A stretch of DNA of 64,000 nt from Bacteroidota bacterium (GTDB lineage: Bacteria; Bacteroidota; Bacteroidia; UKL13-3): contig JAIXWW010000013.1 in the NCBI GenBank assembly GCA_027491085.1, positions 62,001 through 126,000 on the forward strand, given 5' to 3'. Position numbers and translations under genes: made by a program. Under the pieces are notes generated by a model, which saw nothing but the letters and a program-made list of their open reading frames with translations, did no database searches and was not told where the DNA came from. How positions within the stretch are numbered: the first letter of the stretch is position 1; every line of letters starts with the position of its first letter. This document shows, piece after piece, positions 51,637-60,894 of the stretch.

Positions 51637-53598
51637 CTTAACTATTACAGTACCAATTTTTTTGGTGAGTTCATTGCGTTTTTTTGTCAAATCCATGTGT
51701 ACACGCTGATGAAGTTCAAAATCTTCTTCAGTTAATTCGGGTTTGAGTTCTTTTTGATTTTTTACAATCAATTTATTGATATACTTAATTTGTAAGTGTA
51801 AAATGGCTGAGTCAATATCTGCTTTTGTATCTTTAAAAAAGGAATCCATTTTTACAGCAGCACGCTTTTCCCAGTTAGGACTTAATATATACTCACGAGC
51901 AAGCATATCAGCTGCTAAAGCCGTTATCAATGGGTTTTGATGATTGGTAAAAAACTTATCATCTACAATCTCGCCACGCTCTATAACTTGGTAAGTTTCA
52001 TCTAAAATTAGTGTTACTATTGGATGGTCAATTTCAATTTCTTTTTCAATTAATTGCCTTAATAGATAGCTAGCAGCGGTTTCGGTTTCATTAACGGTTT
52101 TATTGGCAAAATTGATAATCAAACGAATCAAATCACGTTCTTGTTCATCAAAAATAGACGAATCGTTTAAGGTATCTTGTAAATCATCAGCATAACCTTG
52201 TTCTGGTATAGGCTCAAAACCTTCAAATGAATCTTGGCTTTCAGCATTTCTTTGTTGCTGCTGTTGTTCCCTATCTTTATCGGTTAAAAACTGCTTGCGC
52301 AATTTATTTAACTCTACCAAAAGCACTTGTTCGTCAATGCTCATTAACCGAGCGCATTCATTCACAAATACCGAACGTTTTATGCTATCAGGAATTTTAC
52401 TAATGCTTTCTACAATATCGCGGGTAACAGTTGCCTTTTTAATGGGATCATTTCCGGCATCATTCAGCAATAGATTTACCTTAAATACTATAAAATCTTG
52501 GCGTTTGGTTTCTAAATATTCTTTAAAAGCATCGCTGCCTACTTTTTGGCTGTAACTATCAGGGTCGTCTCCATCAGGAAAAGTTAAAACACGAACATTT
52601 AAACCTTGTTCCAAAAGCATGTCAATACCTCTAATACTGGCTTTTATACCTGCCGCATCACCATCAAAAAGTACGGTAACATTTTCAGTAAACCTTTTAA
52701 TAAGCCTAATTTGTCCTTCGGTAAGCGATGTGCCGCTCGATGCAACCACATTTTCAACACCCGATTGGTGCATGCTTATTACATCGGTATAACCTTCCAC
52801 TAAGTAAACTGAATCTTGCTTACGAATTTCATTTTTAGCAAAATACAAGCCGTAAAGCTCATTACTTTTATGGTAAAGTATGGTTTCGGGCGAGTTTACA
52901 TACTTTGGGCTATTGGGTTCTTTTTTTAAATACCTCCCTGCAAAAGCAATTACTTTTCCGTTTAAATTATGAATTGGAAAAATAACACGACCACGATAAG
53001 CGTCAAATTTTTTACCGTCTTCCTTATGTTTGACTAAGCCCGAGCTAAATAAAAGTTCTTCGCTAAATTGATTGGCTACTGCTTTATCAAAAAAGGCCGA
53101 CCAACTATCTAAACTAAAACCAAGGTTAAATTTTTTGATGGTATCGTGCCTAAAGCCACGGTTTTCAAAATAGCTTAACCCAACAGCCTGACCTGTTTCA
53201 TTTTGCCATAAAATATCCTGAAAATAGTCGTTAGCCCAATTATTTAATATTTGTAAACTTTCCTTTTCATCGCGTTGTTTGCGTTCTTCATCTACATTTA
53301 CAAACTCTTGCTGTGGCCATTCTACATTAAATTTTTCGGCTAAATGTTTTAAAGCAGGAATGTAGCCTAAGCTATCGTGTTCCATTACAAAATTTACCAC
53401 ATTGCCGGCTTTGCCGCAACCAAAACATTTAAAAATACCTTTAGCTGGACTAACTGAAAAGGAGGGAGATTTTTCGGAATGGAATGGGCAAAGCCCAGTT
53501 AAGTTGGCGCCTCTGCGTTTTAAACGCACATAGTCGCCAATTACTTGTTCAATATTGGCAGCTTGAATTATTTCGTCTATTTTAGCTTGAGGTATCAA
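51634..53598 (-). CDS. dnaG: DNA primase
   Basis: DnaG makes the RNA primers for DNA replication. The 654-residue protein starts with a CHC2 zinc domain (C37-x2-H40-x17-C58-x2-C61 in GLCPFHSEKSPSFSV and FKCFGCGKAGN). The Toprim catalytic core (VYLVEGYTDVISMHQSG, VTVLFDGDAAGIKASI) follows, then a C-terminal helicase-binding domain with a Gln-rich linker (QQQQQRN). No ATG is available near the start; TTG at 53598 is needed to include the usual N-terminus (MIPQAKIDEII). A promoter is predicted immediately upstream (53604-53634), so the mRNA may be almost leaderless. Confidence 0.95.
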   Translation of the reverse strand: MIPQAKIDEIIQAANIEQVIGDYVRLKRRGANLTGLCPFHSEKSPSFSVSPAKGIFKCFGCGKAGNVVNFVMEHDSLGYIPALKHLAEKFNVEWPQQEFVNVDEERKQRDEKESLQILNNWANDYFQDILWQNETGQAVGLSYFENRGFRHDTIKKFNLGFSLDSWSAFFDKAVANQFSEELLFSSGLVKHKEDGKKFDAYRGRVIFPIHNLNGKVIAFAGRYLKKEPNSPKYVNSPETILYHKSNELYGLYFAKNEIRKQDSVYLVEGYTDVISMHQSGVENVVASSGTSLTEGQIRLIKRFTENVTVLFDGDAAGIKASIRGIDMLLEQGLNVRVLTFPDGDDPDSYSQKVGSDAFKEYLETKRQDFIVFKVNLLLNDAGNDPIKKATVTRDIVESISKIPDSIKRSVFVNECARLMSIDEQVLLVELNKLRKQFLTDKDREQQQQQRNAESQDSFEGFEPIPEQGYADDLQDTLNDSSIFDEQERDLIRLIINFANKTVNETETAASYLLRQLIEKEIEIDHPIVTLILDETYQVIERGEIVDDKFFTNHQNPLITALAADMLAREYILSPNWEKRAAVKMDSFFKDTKADIDSAILHLQIKYINKLIVKNQKELKPELTEEDFELHQRVHMDLTKKRNELTKKIGTVIVK

Positions 53599-53603
53599 CT
53601 TTT

Positions 53604-53634
53604 CAAAAATAGCTTATTTGTTGAATTGTTCAAT
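53604..53634 (-). promoter_or_regulatory. Predicted promoter of dnaG
   Basis: ATTG (53631-53634), 19 bases, TATTTTTG (53604-53611) on the minus strand. The expected transcription start is within a few bases of the TTG start codon at 53598. Confidence 0.5.
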
Positions 53635-53744
53635 GGTTTTATAGTTTCAAAATTAGTTGTAATGTTTAGTTCATAAAAATTGCCAATGGAAATGGGCATT
53701 TAAAAAATTTGTTTTTATAGACTCTTCAATTTAATTCTGTTATT

Positions 53745-54013
53745 CAACTCCTTCGGAGTTGTTTAAAGGGCTGTTTTATTTTTCACCGAGTTTCACTCGG
53801 TGCTATTTAAATTGAACTCCTTCGGAGTTTTTTATAATAATAATTTATACCAATTTGATTTATAAATGAGGGAAATGTGTTTGGTGTAAGTACAGCTATA
53901 ATTCAATGAACTATTTTATTTAAAGAAGCAGTATTAGTTAATTCGGTAATTTGTCTAAATATTAAAAATCAATATGTTGTATTTATATCAATAAATCAAC
54001 TCCGAAGGAGTTG
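53745..54013. repeat. Cluster of short perfect hairpins with 3-base loops
   Basis: Four hairpins: CAACTCC-TTC-GGAGTTG (53745-53761), CACCGAGT-TTC-ACTCGGTG (53784-53802), AACTCC-TTC-GGAGTT (53815-53829), and CAACTCC-GAA-GGAGTTG (53997-54013), which is the first in the opposite orientation. They look like REP-type elements. The 53637-54046 stretch holds no gene that I can support. Confidence 0.75.
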
Positions 54014-54046
54014 AATTGCTGTAATAGATAATTTTTCTAAACGCAA

Positions 54047-54072
54047 AAAGCCCAAGTTTTCACTTGGGCTTT
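54047..54072 (-). terminator. Terminator of the DeaD-type helicase gene
   Basis: AAAGCCCAAGT (54047-54057) pairs with ACTTGGGCTTT (54062-54072) around a 4-base loop. The minus strand continues into T-residues. Confidence 0.75.
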
Positions 54073-54138
54073 CTTATTGGTTTGAGTAATTGAATATGTT
54101 GTGTTTCAAAAATCTATCAACTTACAACCATCAACTAA

Positions 54139-56085
54139 TTAATCTCTTCTACGTCTTCTTTCGCCACTTGGTCTATCACCAGCAGGTTTATCGCCACCAT
54201 AGCTTCTGTTACGTCCGCCATCTCTGGTTCCGTAACCGCTTCTTTCGGTAGTTCCCTCGCTGCGGCCATAGCTGCTTCTGTCGCTTCTTTCAGTTCTTGG
54301 TGCTCTTTCTCTGTCTCCGCCTCTTTCTCTATCACCTCCACTGCTGCGTCTTCTTTCGCCACCGCCATAGCTTGAGCTCCCGCCTTCGCTTCTACGGCTG
54401 CTGTATCCGCCACCACTTCTTCCGCCTCTATCGCCTCCGCGGCCGCCTCTGCCTTCGCGCGAACCACCTGGTTTTTCACCACTTAATTCTGCTCTCACAG
54501 GTCTGCCTTCGTAAGTATTGCCATTTAAAGCAGTAATTACTTTTTCGGCTAATTCTTCTTTTACATCTACAAAGCTAAATACACCACTTACATCTACATG
54601 TAATTCTTTCCAATCTAACTTACTTTCTTGAGCAACCCAATCTTTAAAACTGCGAATGTCAAAGCCATCTTTTTTACCTACACTCACAAAAATTCTTTGT
54701 CCGCGTACATTTCCACCACGTTCGCCTCTTTCACCATCTCTGGTTCTATCGCCCGAAGTAGTATTTAAATCAGGAGCGTTTAAGTATTCAGCACTAAATC
54801 TGCGTAACTCTAACGAAAGGAATTTTTGAACCAATTCTTCCGAAGGTAAAGTTAATAACGGGCGCAAGCTAGTCATTACTTTATCATCAAAAATGCTTTC
54901 TTCAATTTCGGTATTTACAATGGTATCAATAAATGCTACTAATTTTTTATCGCGCACTTCTTCAGCACTTGGAATTAGTATTTTTTCAAATTTTACATTA
55001 CTCAATCTTTCAATATCGCGTAATCTTCCATTTTCGCGCATGTTTAATAAAGTAAACGATACACCTAATTTTCCAGCTCTACCTGTTCTACCACTTCTGT
55101 GTGTGTAGTTTTCAATATCATCTGGCAAACTAAAATGGATTACGTGACTAATGCCTGAAACATCAATACCACGCGCAGCCACATCGGTTGCTAATAATAT
55201 TTTGATGGCATGATGACGGAAACGGTTCATTACCTTTTCGCGTTGTCCTTGGCTTAAGTCACCATGTAAACAATCAGCATTGTAACCATCTTTAATTAAT
55301 TTATCGCTAATATCTTGTGTTTCGTGTTTGGTAGTACAAAATATAATGGCGTAAATATCATCGCTGTTAAAATCAACAAAACGTTTTAAGGCAGCATATT
55401 TATCGCGGGCGTGCACTACAGCATATTGATGTGTAATGTTTACGTTACCCGAGTTAGATTTACCAACTGTAATTTCAAAAGGATCGTTCATGTAACGGTT
55501 TGCAATGTTTCTGATGCTTTTTGGCATAGTTGCACTGAATAAACAAACGCGTTTTTCTTTAGGAGTTTCTGCTAAAATGTATTCTACATCTTCTTCAAAA
55601 CCCATGTTTAGCATTTCATCTGCTTCGTCTAACACTACATATTTTACTGTAGAAATGTTAAGCGCTCTGCGGTTCATTAAATCCATTAAACGACCTGGAG
55701 TAGCCACAATAATGTGTGCACCACGTTTAATATCAGAAATTTGACGTTCAATACTACTTCCACCGTACACTGCTACGATGTTAATACTAGATTTGTTTTT
55801 GCTGTAGTTACCTAAATCTTTGCTAATTTGCATGCAAAGTTCACGTGTAGGACAAATAACTAAAGCTTGAATAGTTCTGTTAGAAGGTTCAACAAGTTGA
55901 ATAATTGGCAGGCCAAATGCTGCTGTTTTACCGGTTCCCGTCTGGGCTAATCCCAAAATATCTTGGCCTGTTTCTAAAAACACAGGAATAGACTGTTCCT
56001 GTATAGGCGTTGGAGTCTCAAACCCCATCTCTTGAATCGCATTCAAGATGGACGTTTCTACGCCCAAATCACTAAAATTTTTCAA
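54139..56085 (-). CDS. deaD: DEAD-box RNA helicase with DbpA-type RNA-binding domain and RGG tail
   Basis: A 648-residue helicase of the DeaD/CsdA type. The core has TPIQEQ (Q motif), AQTGTGKTA, PTRELCMQ, TPGRLMD, DEAD, SAT, HGDLSQGQRE, ATDVAARGIDVSG and HRSGRTGR. Residues about 470-545 are a DbpA-like RNA-recognition domain (IFVSVGKKDGFDIRSFKDW). The last 100 residues are an Arg/Gly/Ser-rich tail (GGRGGDRGGRSGGG) ending RRRRRD, likely an RNA-binding disordered region. The only start that keeps the family N-terminus (MKNFSDLGVE) is TTG at 56085. A -7 box lies at 56109-56116. The tail gives the gene end a much higher GC content than its surroundings. Confidence 0.9.
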   Translation of the reverse strand: MKNFSDLGVETSILNAIQEMGFETPTPIQEQSIPVFLETGQDILGLAQTGTGKTAAFGLPIIQLVEPSNRTIQALVICPTRELCMQISKDLGNYSKNKSSINIVAVYGGSSIERQISDIKRGAHIIVATPGRLMDLMNRRALNISTVKYVVLDEADEMLNMGFEEDVEYILAETPKEKRVCLFSATMPKSIRNIANRYMNDPFEITVGKSNSGNVNITHQYAVVHARDKYAALKRFVDFNSDDIYAIIFCTTKHETQDISDKLIKDGYNADCLHGDLSQGQREKVMNRFRHHAIKILLATDVAARGIDVSGISHVIHFSLPDDIENYTHRSGRTGRAGKLGVSFTLLNMRENGRLRDIERLSNVKFEKILIPSAEEVRDKKLVAFIDTIVNTEIEESIFDDKVMTSLRPLLTLPSEELVQKFLSLELRRFSAEYLNAPDLNTTSGDRTRDGERGERGGNVRGQRIFVSVGKKDGFDIRSFKDWVAQESKLDWKELHVDVSGVFSFVDVKEELAEKVITALNGNTYEGRPVRAELSGEKPGGSREGRGGRGGDRGGRSGGGYSSRRSEGGSSSYGGGERRRSSGGDRERGGDRERAPRTERSDRSSYGRSEGTTERSGYGTRDGGRNRSYGGDKPAGDRPSGERRRRRD

Positions 56086-56108
56086 AGTACTTTATTAAAA
56101 ATAAGCTG

Positions 56109-56116
56109 CAAATATA
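56109..56116 (-). promoter_or_regulatory. Possible -7 promoter box of the DeaD-type helicase
   Basis: The minus strand reads TATATTTG (TAnnTTTG), with the TTG start codon 24 bases downstream. No clear -33 TTG is at the right distance. The rest of the 56086-56383 gap holds AT-rich, vaguely repetitive sequence and no gene. Confidence 0.4.
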
Positions 56117-56360
56117 GCTTAATATTTGATATATTGGCTTTTAGTGACTTAAATAAGGTTAATTTAATTATTGTTCAAATGTTAAATTGTTAAATGGTTG
56201 GTTTTTTTCTTGGTTTTTGAATGGTTGATTTTATTTGAATTGTTTAAAAAAATCAATTCAATAATGAATCAACTAAATTGATTTTTAAATATAAATTGAA
56301 AAGTAAAAATACTCAAACACCATGCAATAAAACTTTTGGCGGTGCAGGAGCGGAGGTAGT

Positions 56361-56407
56361 TTTTAGATAGTGATTACTCGATATTAATGAGTAATCACTA
56401 TTTTTTT
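56361..56407 (-). terminator. Terminator overlapping the stop codon of the T9SS cargo gene
   Basis: ATAGTGATTACTC (56367-56379) pairs with GAGTAATCACTAT (56389-56401). The cargo-gene stop TAA (56384-56386) lies in the loop, and the 5' arm encodes the last residues. Confidence 0.75.
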
Positions 56408-58243
56408 GCTAATGATTGTTTTCTCGCCATCTTTAATCATCAGTTGATAATAACCATTGGTAAGGTTTAATGCGTTAAATGTAAATCTATTCAAACCAGC
56501 CTTAGCCCTATCTGTTAGTAAAAGCGTTTCTTTTCCTTGCATATCAATTATATAAAAACTTAACACTGATTTTTCTTCCAAACTGAAATCAACGGTCATA
56601 TATTCTTTAGCTGGTAATGGATATACACTTACATCGTTGGTATTGGCTATTTGTTCTTTATTAGATAATTTACTATCTGTATTTTTACTAATTCCTACCC
56701 AAGTTCTATTATCGTTATTGAAACCAAAACTTCCATTATAATAAACTTTTCCTGGTTCATTGTATTTTAATTGAATTCCACCATAGTCTCCCCAACGCTC
56801 CACAGAGTCGCCAATTAGCAATATATTACTTTCCCCTTGTTTAATAATTGCTGGAGTAGAAATATTTAAATTTCTGTCAACATAAACCAAGCTATTTCCG
56901 GGAAAGCTTCTAGGTGAAACATGGCTTAATGAAATCATCGCGCTATTATCTCCTAATCCATTTCCACAATAAGCTATACTTGGATAACCAAAATCCATGG
57001 TATCTGAACTAATTAACTGCAAGTTTGCTTTTAATTGATTTGGTCCCCAATAATTATCAATAGTTATTAAGTAGCACCCTGCTGAATTATAACGAGCATC
57101 CACTGAGTTGCCAACTAAATAGAAAATACCATTTTCATACATGGCACTAAGTACTCTTGCATCATTGGTTTGTAGTTTTTTTCCATTGGGTTGAAATGCA
57201 TTTGGCTGTAATCCATAGTGGTTATTAGCCTTAACAACAGTAGTTTTTAATGTGGCCTTGCCTGATTTAACGGTGTTTGTAATTTCATGCACAAATACTG
57301 TATCATTCCATAATTGGTCAGGTCTTATTGAAAATAGAAACATATTTGGTCCATAAAGTTTACTACCACCTTTTGCCGGACAAACACTCCAAATTGGTTT
57401 GTTATTGTATTTAATATCGTAATAAATTTTTTGATTTAATGAATCGCCTTTAAATCCATTGTCCTTATCCATTTGCCAAATAAAACTTTCCATGAATCCA
57501 TTCTTCCAATAAGTATCGTCTTTTAATCTATTTAAGGTTAAAAAAAGTTCATTTTTAGAAATAGAAATGATTGGAAAATCGCTCCAACTACTATCACCAA
57601 AAATGTTTCCAGGAATGGTGTAGAAATTCCAATTTAAAGCAGGATTATTGGTTTGGCTAAAGCCTACAATAATTCTAGTATCTTTACTTGAACTACCTTG
57701 CATAAATACTAAAATGAATTTGTCGGCTTCAGGATCATAAATTATTCTAGGGTCAAATGTTCTATTTAAATTATTAATACCTTTTGCAATTGATTGTAAG
57801 GTACGAGCTGAAATAACTTTTCCCGTATCATTTAATATGTTCATGTTGGTATTTACTACACTACAAATGGTTCCATTATTACTAACAGCAATATCATTGT
57901 CATTTGGTGTACCTTGAGTTACATTTGCTTTAAAACCTCTTATTTGAACTGGCGGTGTAACATCTCCTTTATTCAATTTCATTGAAGAAGTGCCATTGAA
58001 ATTTAAAATTCCTTCTTGATGTTTTTGATCGAGTAGTTGTTTGTTGATATTAAATGCTGTGGCTGGTTTTGGATTTGCCGCTTTTATGAGCATTAATTTT
58101 GGGTCAAAGTCTTCGTCTTTTTCACTCATGTTTATTACAGCAGCTAAAGAAGTTTTGGTTTCAACACTTTTATAGCTCAATTGAGCGTTGGCACTCAATA
58201 CAATGTTTATGAGCATTACCAGCAAAATGATTTTATTTTTCAT
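56384..58243 (-). CDS. Secreted protein with T9SS type A sorting domain, function unknown
   Basis: The 619-residue protein has a signal peptide (MKNKIILLVMLINIVLSANA). A large beta-rich region (about 80-525) follows, with repeating strand motifs such as NDNDIAVSNNGTICSVVNTN, RIIYDPEADKFILVFMQGSS and NHYGLQPNAFQPNG, suggesting a beta-propeller-like fold. The C-terminal T9SS sorting domain begins VSVYPLPAKEYMTVDF and ends KKIVITH. No catalytic motif was found. It is the last gene of an S41 peptidase - lipoprotein - EVE - cargo operon, 11 bases after the EVE gene. Its stop codon is inside the loop of the terminator hairpin. Confidence 0.8.
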   Translation of the reverse strand: MKNKIILLVMLINIVLSANAQLSYKSVETKTSLAAVINMSEKDEDFDPKLMLIKAANPKPATAFNINKQLLDQKHQEGILNFNGTSSMKLNKGDVTPPVQIRGFKANVTQGTPNDNDIAVSNNGTICSVVNTNMNILNDTGKVISARTLQSIAKGINNLNRTFDPRIIYDPEADKFILVFMQGSSSKDTRIIVGFSQTNNPALNWNFYTIPGNIFGDSSWSDFPIISISKNELFLTLNRLKDDTYWKNGFMESFIWQMDKDNGFKGDSLNQKIYYDIKYNNKPIWSVCPAKGGSKLYGPNMFLFSIRPDQLWNDTVFVHEITNTVKSGKATLKTTVVKANNHYGLQPNAFQPNGKKLQTNDARVLSAMYENGIFYLVGNSVDARYNSAGCYLITIDNYWGPNQLKANLQLISSDTMDFGYPSIAYCGNGLGDNSAMISLSHVSPRSFPGNSLVYVDRNLNISTPAIIKQGESNILLIGDSVERWGDYGGIQLKYNEPGKVYYNGSFGFNNDNRTWVGISKNTDSKLSNKEQIANTNDVSVYPLPAKEYMTVDFSLEEKSVLSFYIIDMQGKETLLLTDRAKAGLNRFTFNALNLTNGYYQLMIKDGEKTIISKKIVITH

Positions 58244-58254
58244 GGTTTTAAAAA

Positions 58255-58659
58255 TTATTTAGCAAGTAATAAAATATAATCAAATTCTTCTTTTTTTAGT
58301 TCCATAACTGAAAGTCGGCCTTGGCGCACTAGTCCTATGTCTTTTAGGTTTTCATCGGCTTTTATTTGCTCTAAAGTAACAGTTTTTTTTAACTTTTTAA
58401 ATGGAGCTAAATCTACCACTACCCAGTTTTTATCTTCGGTTGTTGGGTCTTGATAATGCTCTTTAGTTACTTTAGCTATTCCAACTATTTCTTTACCCTC
58501 GTTACTATGGTACCAAAGTACCAAGTCGCCCTTTTTCATTTCTCTTAAATTATTACGTGCTTGATAGTTACGTACTCCATCCCAAAAAGTTTTTCCGTCT
58601 TTTTCAAATTGATCCCAACTGTATTTAAAGGGTTCTGATTTTACTAACCAATGTCTCAT
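58255..58659 (-). CDS. EVE-domain protein
   Basis: A 134-residue single-domain protein of the EVE (PUA-like) superfamily: MRHWLVKSEPFKYSWDQFEK, WDGVRNYQARNNLREMKKGD, VLWYHSNEGKEIVGIAKVT and GLVRQGRLSVMELKKEEF. EVE domains bind modified nucleotides in DNA or RNA, often methyl- or hydroxymethyl-cytosine in bacterial restriction contexts. Free-standing copies have no settled function. No restriction gene is near. It lies 23 bases downstream of the lipoprotein gene and 11 bases upstream of the cargo gene, so it is probably co-transcribed with unrelated envelope genes. Confidence 0.9.
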   Translation of the reverse strand: MRHWLVKSEPFKYSWDQFEKDGKTFWDGVRNYQARNNLREMKKGDLVLWYHSNEGKEIVGIAKVTKEHYQDPTTEDKNWVVVDLAPFKKLKKTVTLEQIKADENLKDIGLVRQGRLSVMELKKEEFDYILLLAK

Positions 58660-58682
58660 TGTATAAATTATAGCTGTATTTT

Positions 58683-59366
58683 TTAATTAAAATGGTAGTA
58701 TTCTAATACTTTATTTTGTTTTTTATCAAATGCTATTTCTGTTTGGCTGCCTTTGCTTTTACTGTAAACAAAACCAACGCTTGTTGGGTCGGCAGCAATG
58801 GCTTCCCAGTGGTGTTTTTTAGAAAATTCTGCATCAAATTCTCTCTCTGCATGGATGGCAGGTGTTAAAAAGTTTTCAGACTTAAAAAAATTGTCTACCC
58901 AGGCTCGCATGTAATCGTCTTTTTGAATAAAAGTTGCATACTCACCTCCACCATCAAACACGCGCTCCAATACTTTCATAAGCGGAAATTGGTCATGAAA
59001 AATGCGTTCCCCTTGGCTGTTGGTTATGGTAAAATCAACAGTGGCATAATGAATTTTTTTTCCTTTAACGATTAATTTGAATTCATCAGCTGATTCATTG
59101 TTACTAAACTTTTGTTTAGTGCTATTTTCTAAAAAATAATCCTTTCTATAAACGTTGGTGTCAATCTCTGCAGTATATTTTAAGTTTTTAAAATCTTCGC
59201 CTTCGTAGTCATCTTTATGACTTCTTTTATTTTCGATAGTTCTTTTTGAACCACTAGATGTTTCGCTCCAATTGCTTTCGCCATACCTGTCAATATCTAC
59301 ACTATCATTATTGCATGCAATAAGTGTTAATAATGTCAAGGTTAATATAGTAAACTGCTGTTTCAT
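58683..59366 (-). CDS. Lipoprotein of unknown function
   Basis: The 227-residue protein has a lipoprotein signal (hydrophobic residues 5-17, lipobox LIAC, lipidated Cys18) followed by an acidic, Ser-rich linker. A mixed alpha/beta domain comes next (SADEFKLIVKGKKIHYATVD, FPLMKVLERVFDGGGEYATF, HWEAIAADPTSVGFVYSKS). I do not recognise a family. It belongs to the operon starting with the S41 peptidase gene 14 bases upstream, so a role in envelope maintenance is possible (inference). Confidence 0.7.
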   Translation of the reverse strand: MKQQFTILTLTLLTLIACNNDSVDIDRYGESNWSETSSGSKRTIENKRSHKDDYEGEDFKNLKYTAEIDTNVYRKDYFLENSTKQKFSNNESADEFKLIVKGKKIHYATVDFTITNSQGERIFHDQFPLMKVLERVFDGGGEYATFIQKDDYMRAWVDNFFKSENFLTPAIHAEREFDAEFSKKHHWEAIAADPTSVGFVYSKSKGSQTEIAFDKKQNKVLEYYHFN

Positions 59367-59380
59367 GTTTTATTTACTAG

Positions 59381-60823
59381 TTAATTTTTTTCAAAAATAA
59401 TTTTCCAAATTAAATCTATTTCTTCATCATTTTCGCTATTAATTGTTTGTGAATTAATAGGCGTTTCTATTTGAGGTAAAATGCCTCTCTCTGAATCTTT
59501 TATTGGTAGTTTATGTTTAAATTGATAATGTGGAATACGAATAAAATTTTTAGTATTTGGAAGTTCTAAAAATGGTGTATTTACTGCATAGCATCCCGAC
59601 TCGGTTCCAGCAGTTTCTTGTCCTATAATAATGCCATCGGATTTATGTTTTACATATGCCGCAACAAAACTGGCAGCGCTAAAAGTGCCATTATCGATTA
59701 GGCAGAAAATAACCCCATTAAAATGTTTATCTTTTTTGAGTGATTTTTTATCGTATCCAAAATGATAATAAAATTGATTGTTTTCTTCCCTTTTGTTGCC
59801 AAATAAATCTATTAAGATTCTTGAAAAATAATACATGGATTTTTGTTTAGCATGGTTTTTATAGGTTAGTCCTTGAGTGCCTCTACAAAAACCATAGCTA
59901 AATGTATCCTTGCTTAAATAGGAAATTAGTTCTGCAGCTTCTACAATGCTTCCACCTCCATTACCTCTTAAATCCAATATCAAATATTTTATATCTTGAC
60001 TTTTTATTTTTTCAAATGCACGTGAGTAAAATTTCGTGCCATTATTTAGTTGAAATCCTTTTATTTTTAAAATAGCAGTTTGAGTATCGCCTTCACAAAT
60101 TCTAAATTGAGCAAAAGTTTGATTAAAAAGGTTCCTATTTGATTTTACTTTGAGTATATTTTTTTTGTTTTTATCTATTGAACGCTCACTTATCACCGCG
60201 GTTTGTGTGTCGCCATTGAGTTTAATATAACTAATTTTAAAAACAGAATCTTCACCATAAAGAGCATTGTAATAAGTTGCGAATTGTGAGGCACCATAAA
60301 AGTTTTTCATGCTATTTAGTCCTGCGTCAGCATTTTGAATATGGTAAATATCAGAAATAATATTTGATACATTTATTCCGTTAATGGCTGTTATTTCTGT
60401 TCCTTTTACGAGGTCACTGTCATTACTTAAGTTTTCGCTAACAAATATTTTGTCATTTGCTATTATCACTTTGAATGGAATGCTCTTATGCTTTCTTTTA
60501 TTATATAGTTTTAACGATTTTTTACTCGGAATTACTTGTGTATGACCGCATTTTACATAATTTAAATAAGAACGTAAAACCAATCTGTATTTTACATAAG
60601 GCAATGGTTCTTTTAAGGAATTTAAGGTAATTTTATATATACTATCCCAAGTTTGTTTACTTGTATATCTATACACTCCGGGATGATTTAAATGCAAATG
60701 TTTGTGCATATAGTTAAAATCTGCTATCATGTCGTTAGGCTGATAAATGCTATCATTTTGAGCTAATAAATGAGTAGAAATCAAAAATAATAGACCTAAG
60801 ATGATAGATTTTAAATATTGCAT
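59381..60823 (-). CDS. S41-family (C-terminal processing-like) peptidase
   Basis: The 480-residue exported protein has a signal peptide ending LLAQ. A PDZ-like region follows (KGTEITAINGINVSNIISDI, about 140-160). The S41 peptidase core has YLILDLRGNGGGSIVEAAEL, GVIFCLIDNGTFSAASFVAA (catalytic Ser) and IGQETAGTESGCYAVNTPF, with a lysine in the expected region. S41 peptidases cut proteins at the C-terminal side or act on tail-specific substrates in the periplasm. It is the first gene of an operon with a lipoprotein, an EVE protein and a T9SS cargo protein. The substrate is not known. Confidence 0.85.
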   Translation of the reverse strand: MQYLKSIILGLLFLISTHLLAQNDSIYQPNDMIADFNYMHKHLHLNHPGVYRYTSKQTWDSIYKITLNSLKEPLPYVKYRLVLRSYLNYVKCGHTQVIPSKKSLKLYNKRKHKSIPFKVIIANDKIFVSENLSNDSDLVKGTEITAINGINVSNIISDIYHIQNADAGLNSMKNFYGASQFATYYNALYGEDSVFKISYIKLNGDTQTAVISERSIDKNKKNILKVKSNRNLFNQTFAQFRICEGDTQTAILKIKGFQLNNGTKFYSRAFEKIKSQDIKYLILDLRGNGGGSIVEAAELISYLSKDTFSYGFCRGTQGLTYKNHAKQKSMYYFSRILIDLFGNKREENNQFYYHFGYDKKSLKKDKHFNGVIFCLIDNGTFSAASFVAAYVKHKSDGIIIGQETAGTESGCYAVNTPFLELPNTKNFIRIPHYQFKHKLPIKDSERGILPQIETPINSQTINSENDEEIDLIWKIIFEKN

Positions 60824-60894
60824 TAATTGGTTTGTAATTTGGAGGCAAAATACTTATTTAATAAATATAAAAAAGTGTCGTTTATAGAATTAAC

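Noticed and set aside
54135..54482. A minus-strand ORF rich in Ala and Glu inside the DeaD gene tail
   Set aside because: It is the shifted frame of the Arg/Gly-rich, GC-rich tail of the helicase and has no independent start signal or family match; low-complexity DNA makes long open frames by chance.
54297..54536. A plus-strand ORF opposite the same helicase tail
   Set aside because: It is an antisense shadow of the RGG-coding region with an unnatural Leu/Arg/His composition and no homology signal.
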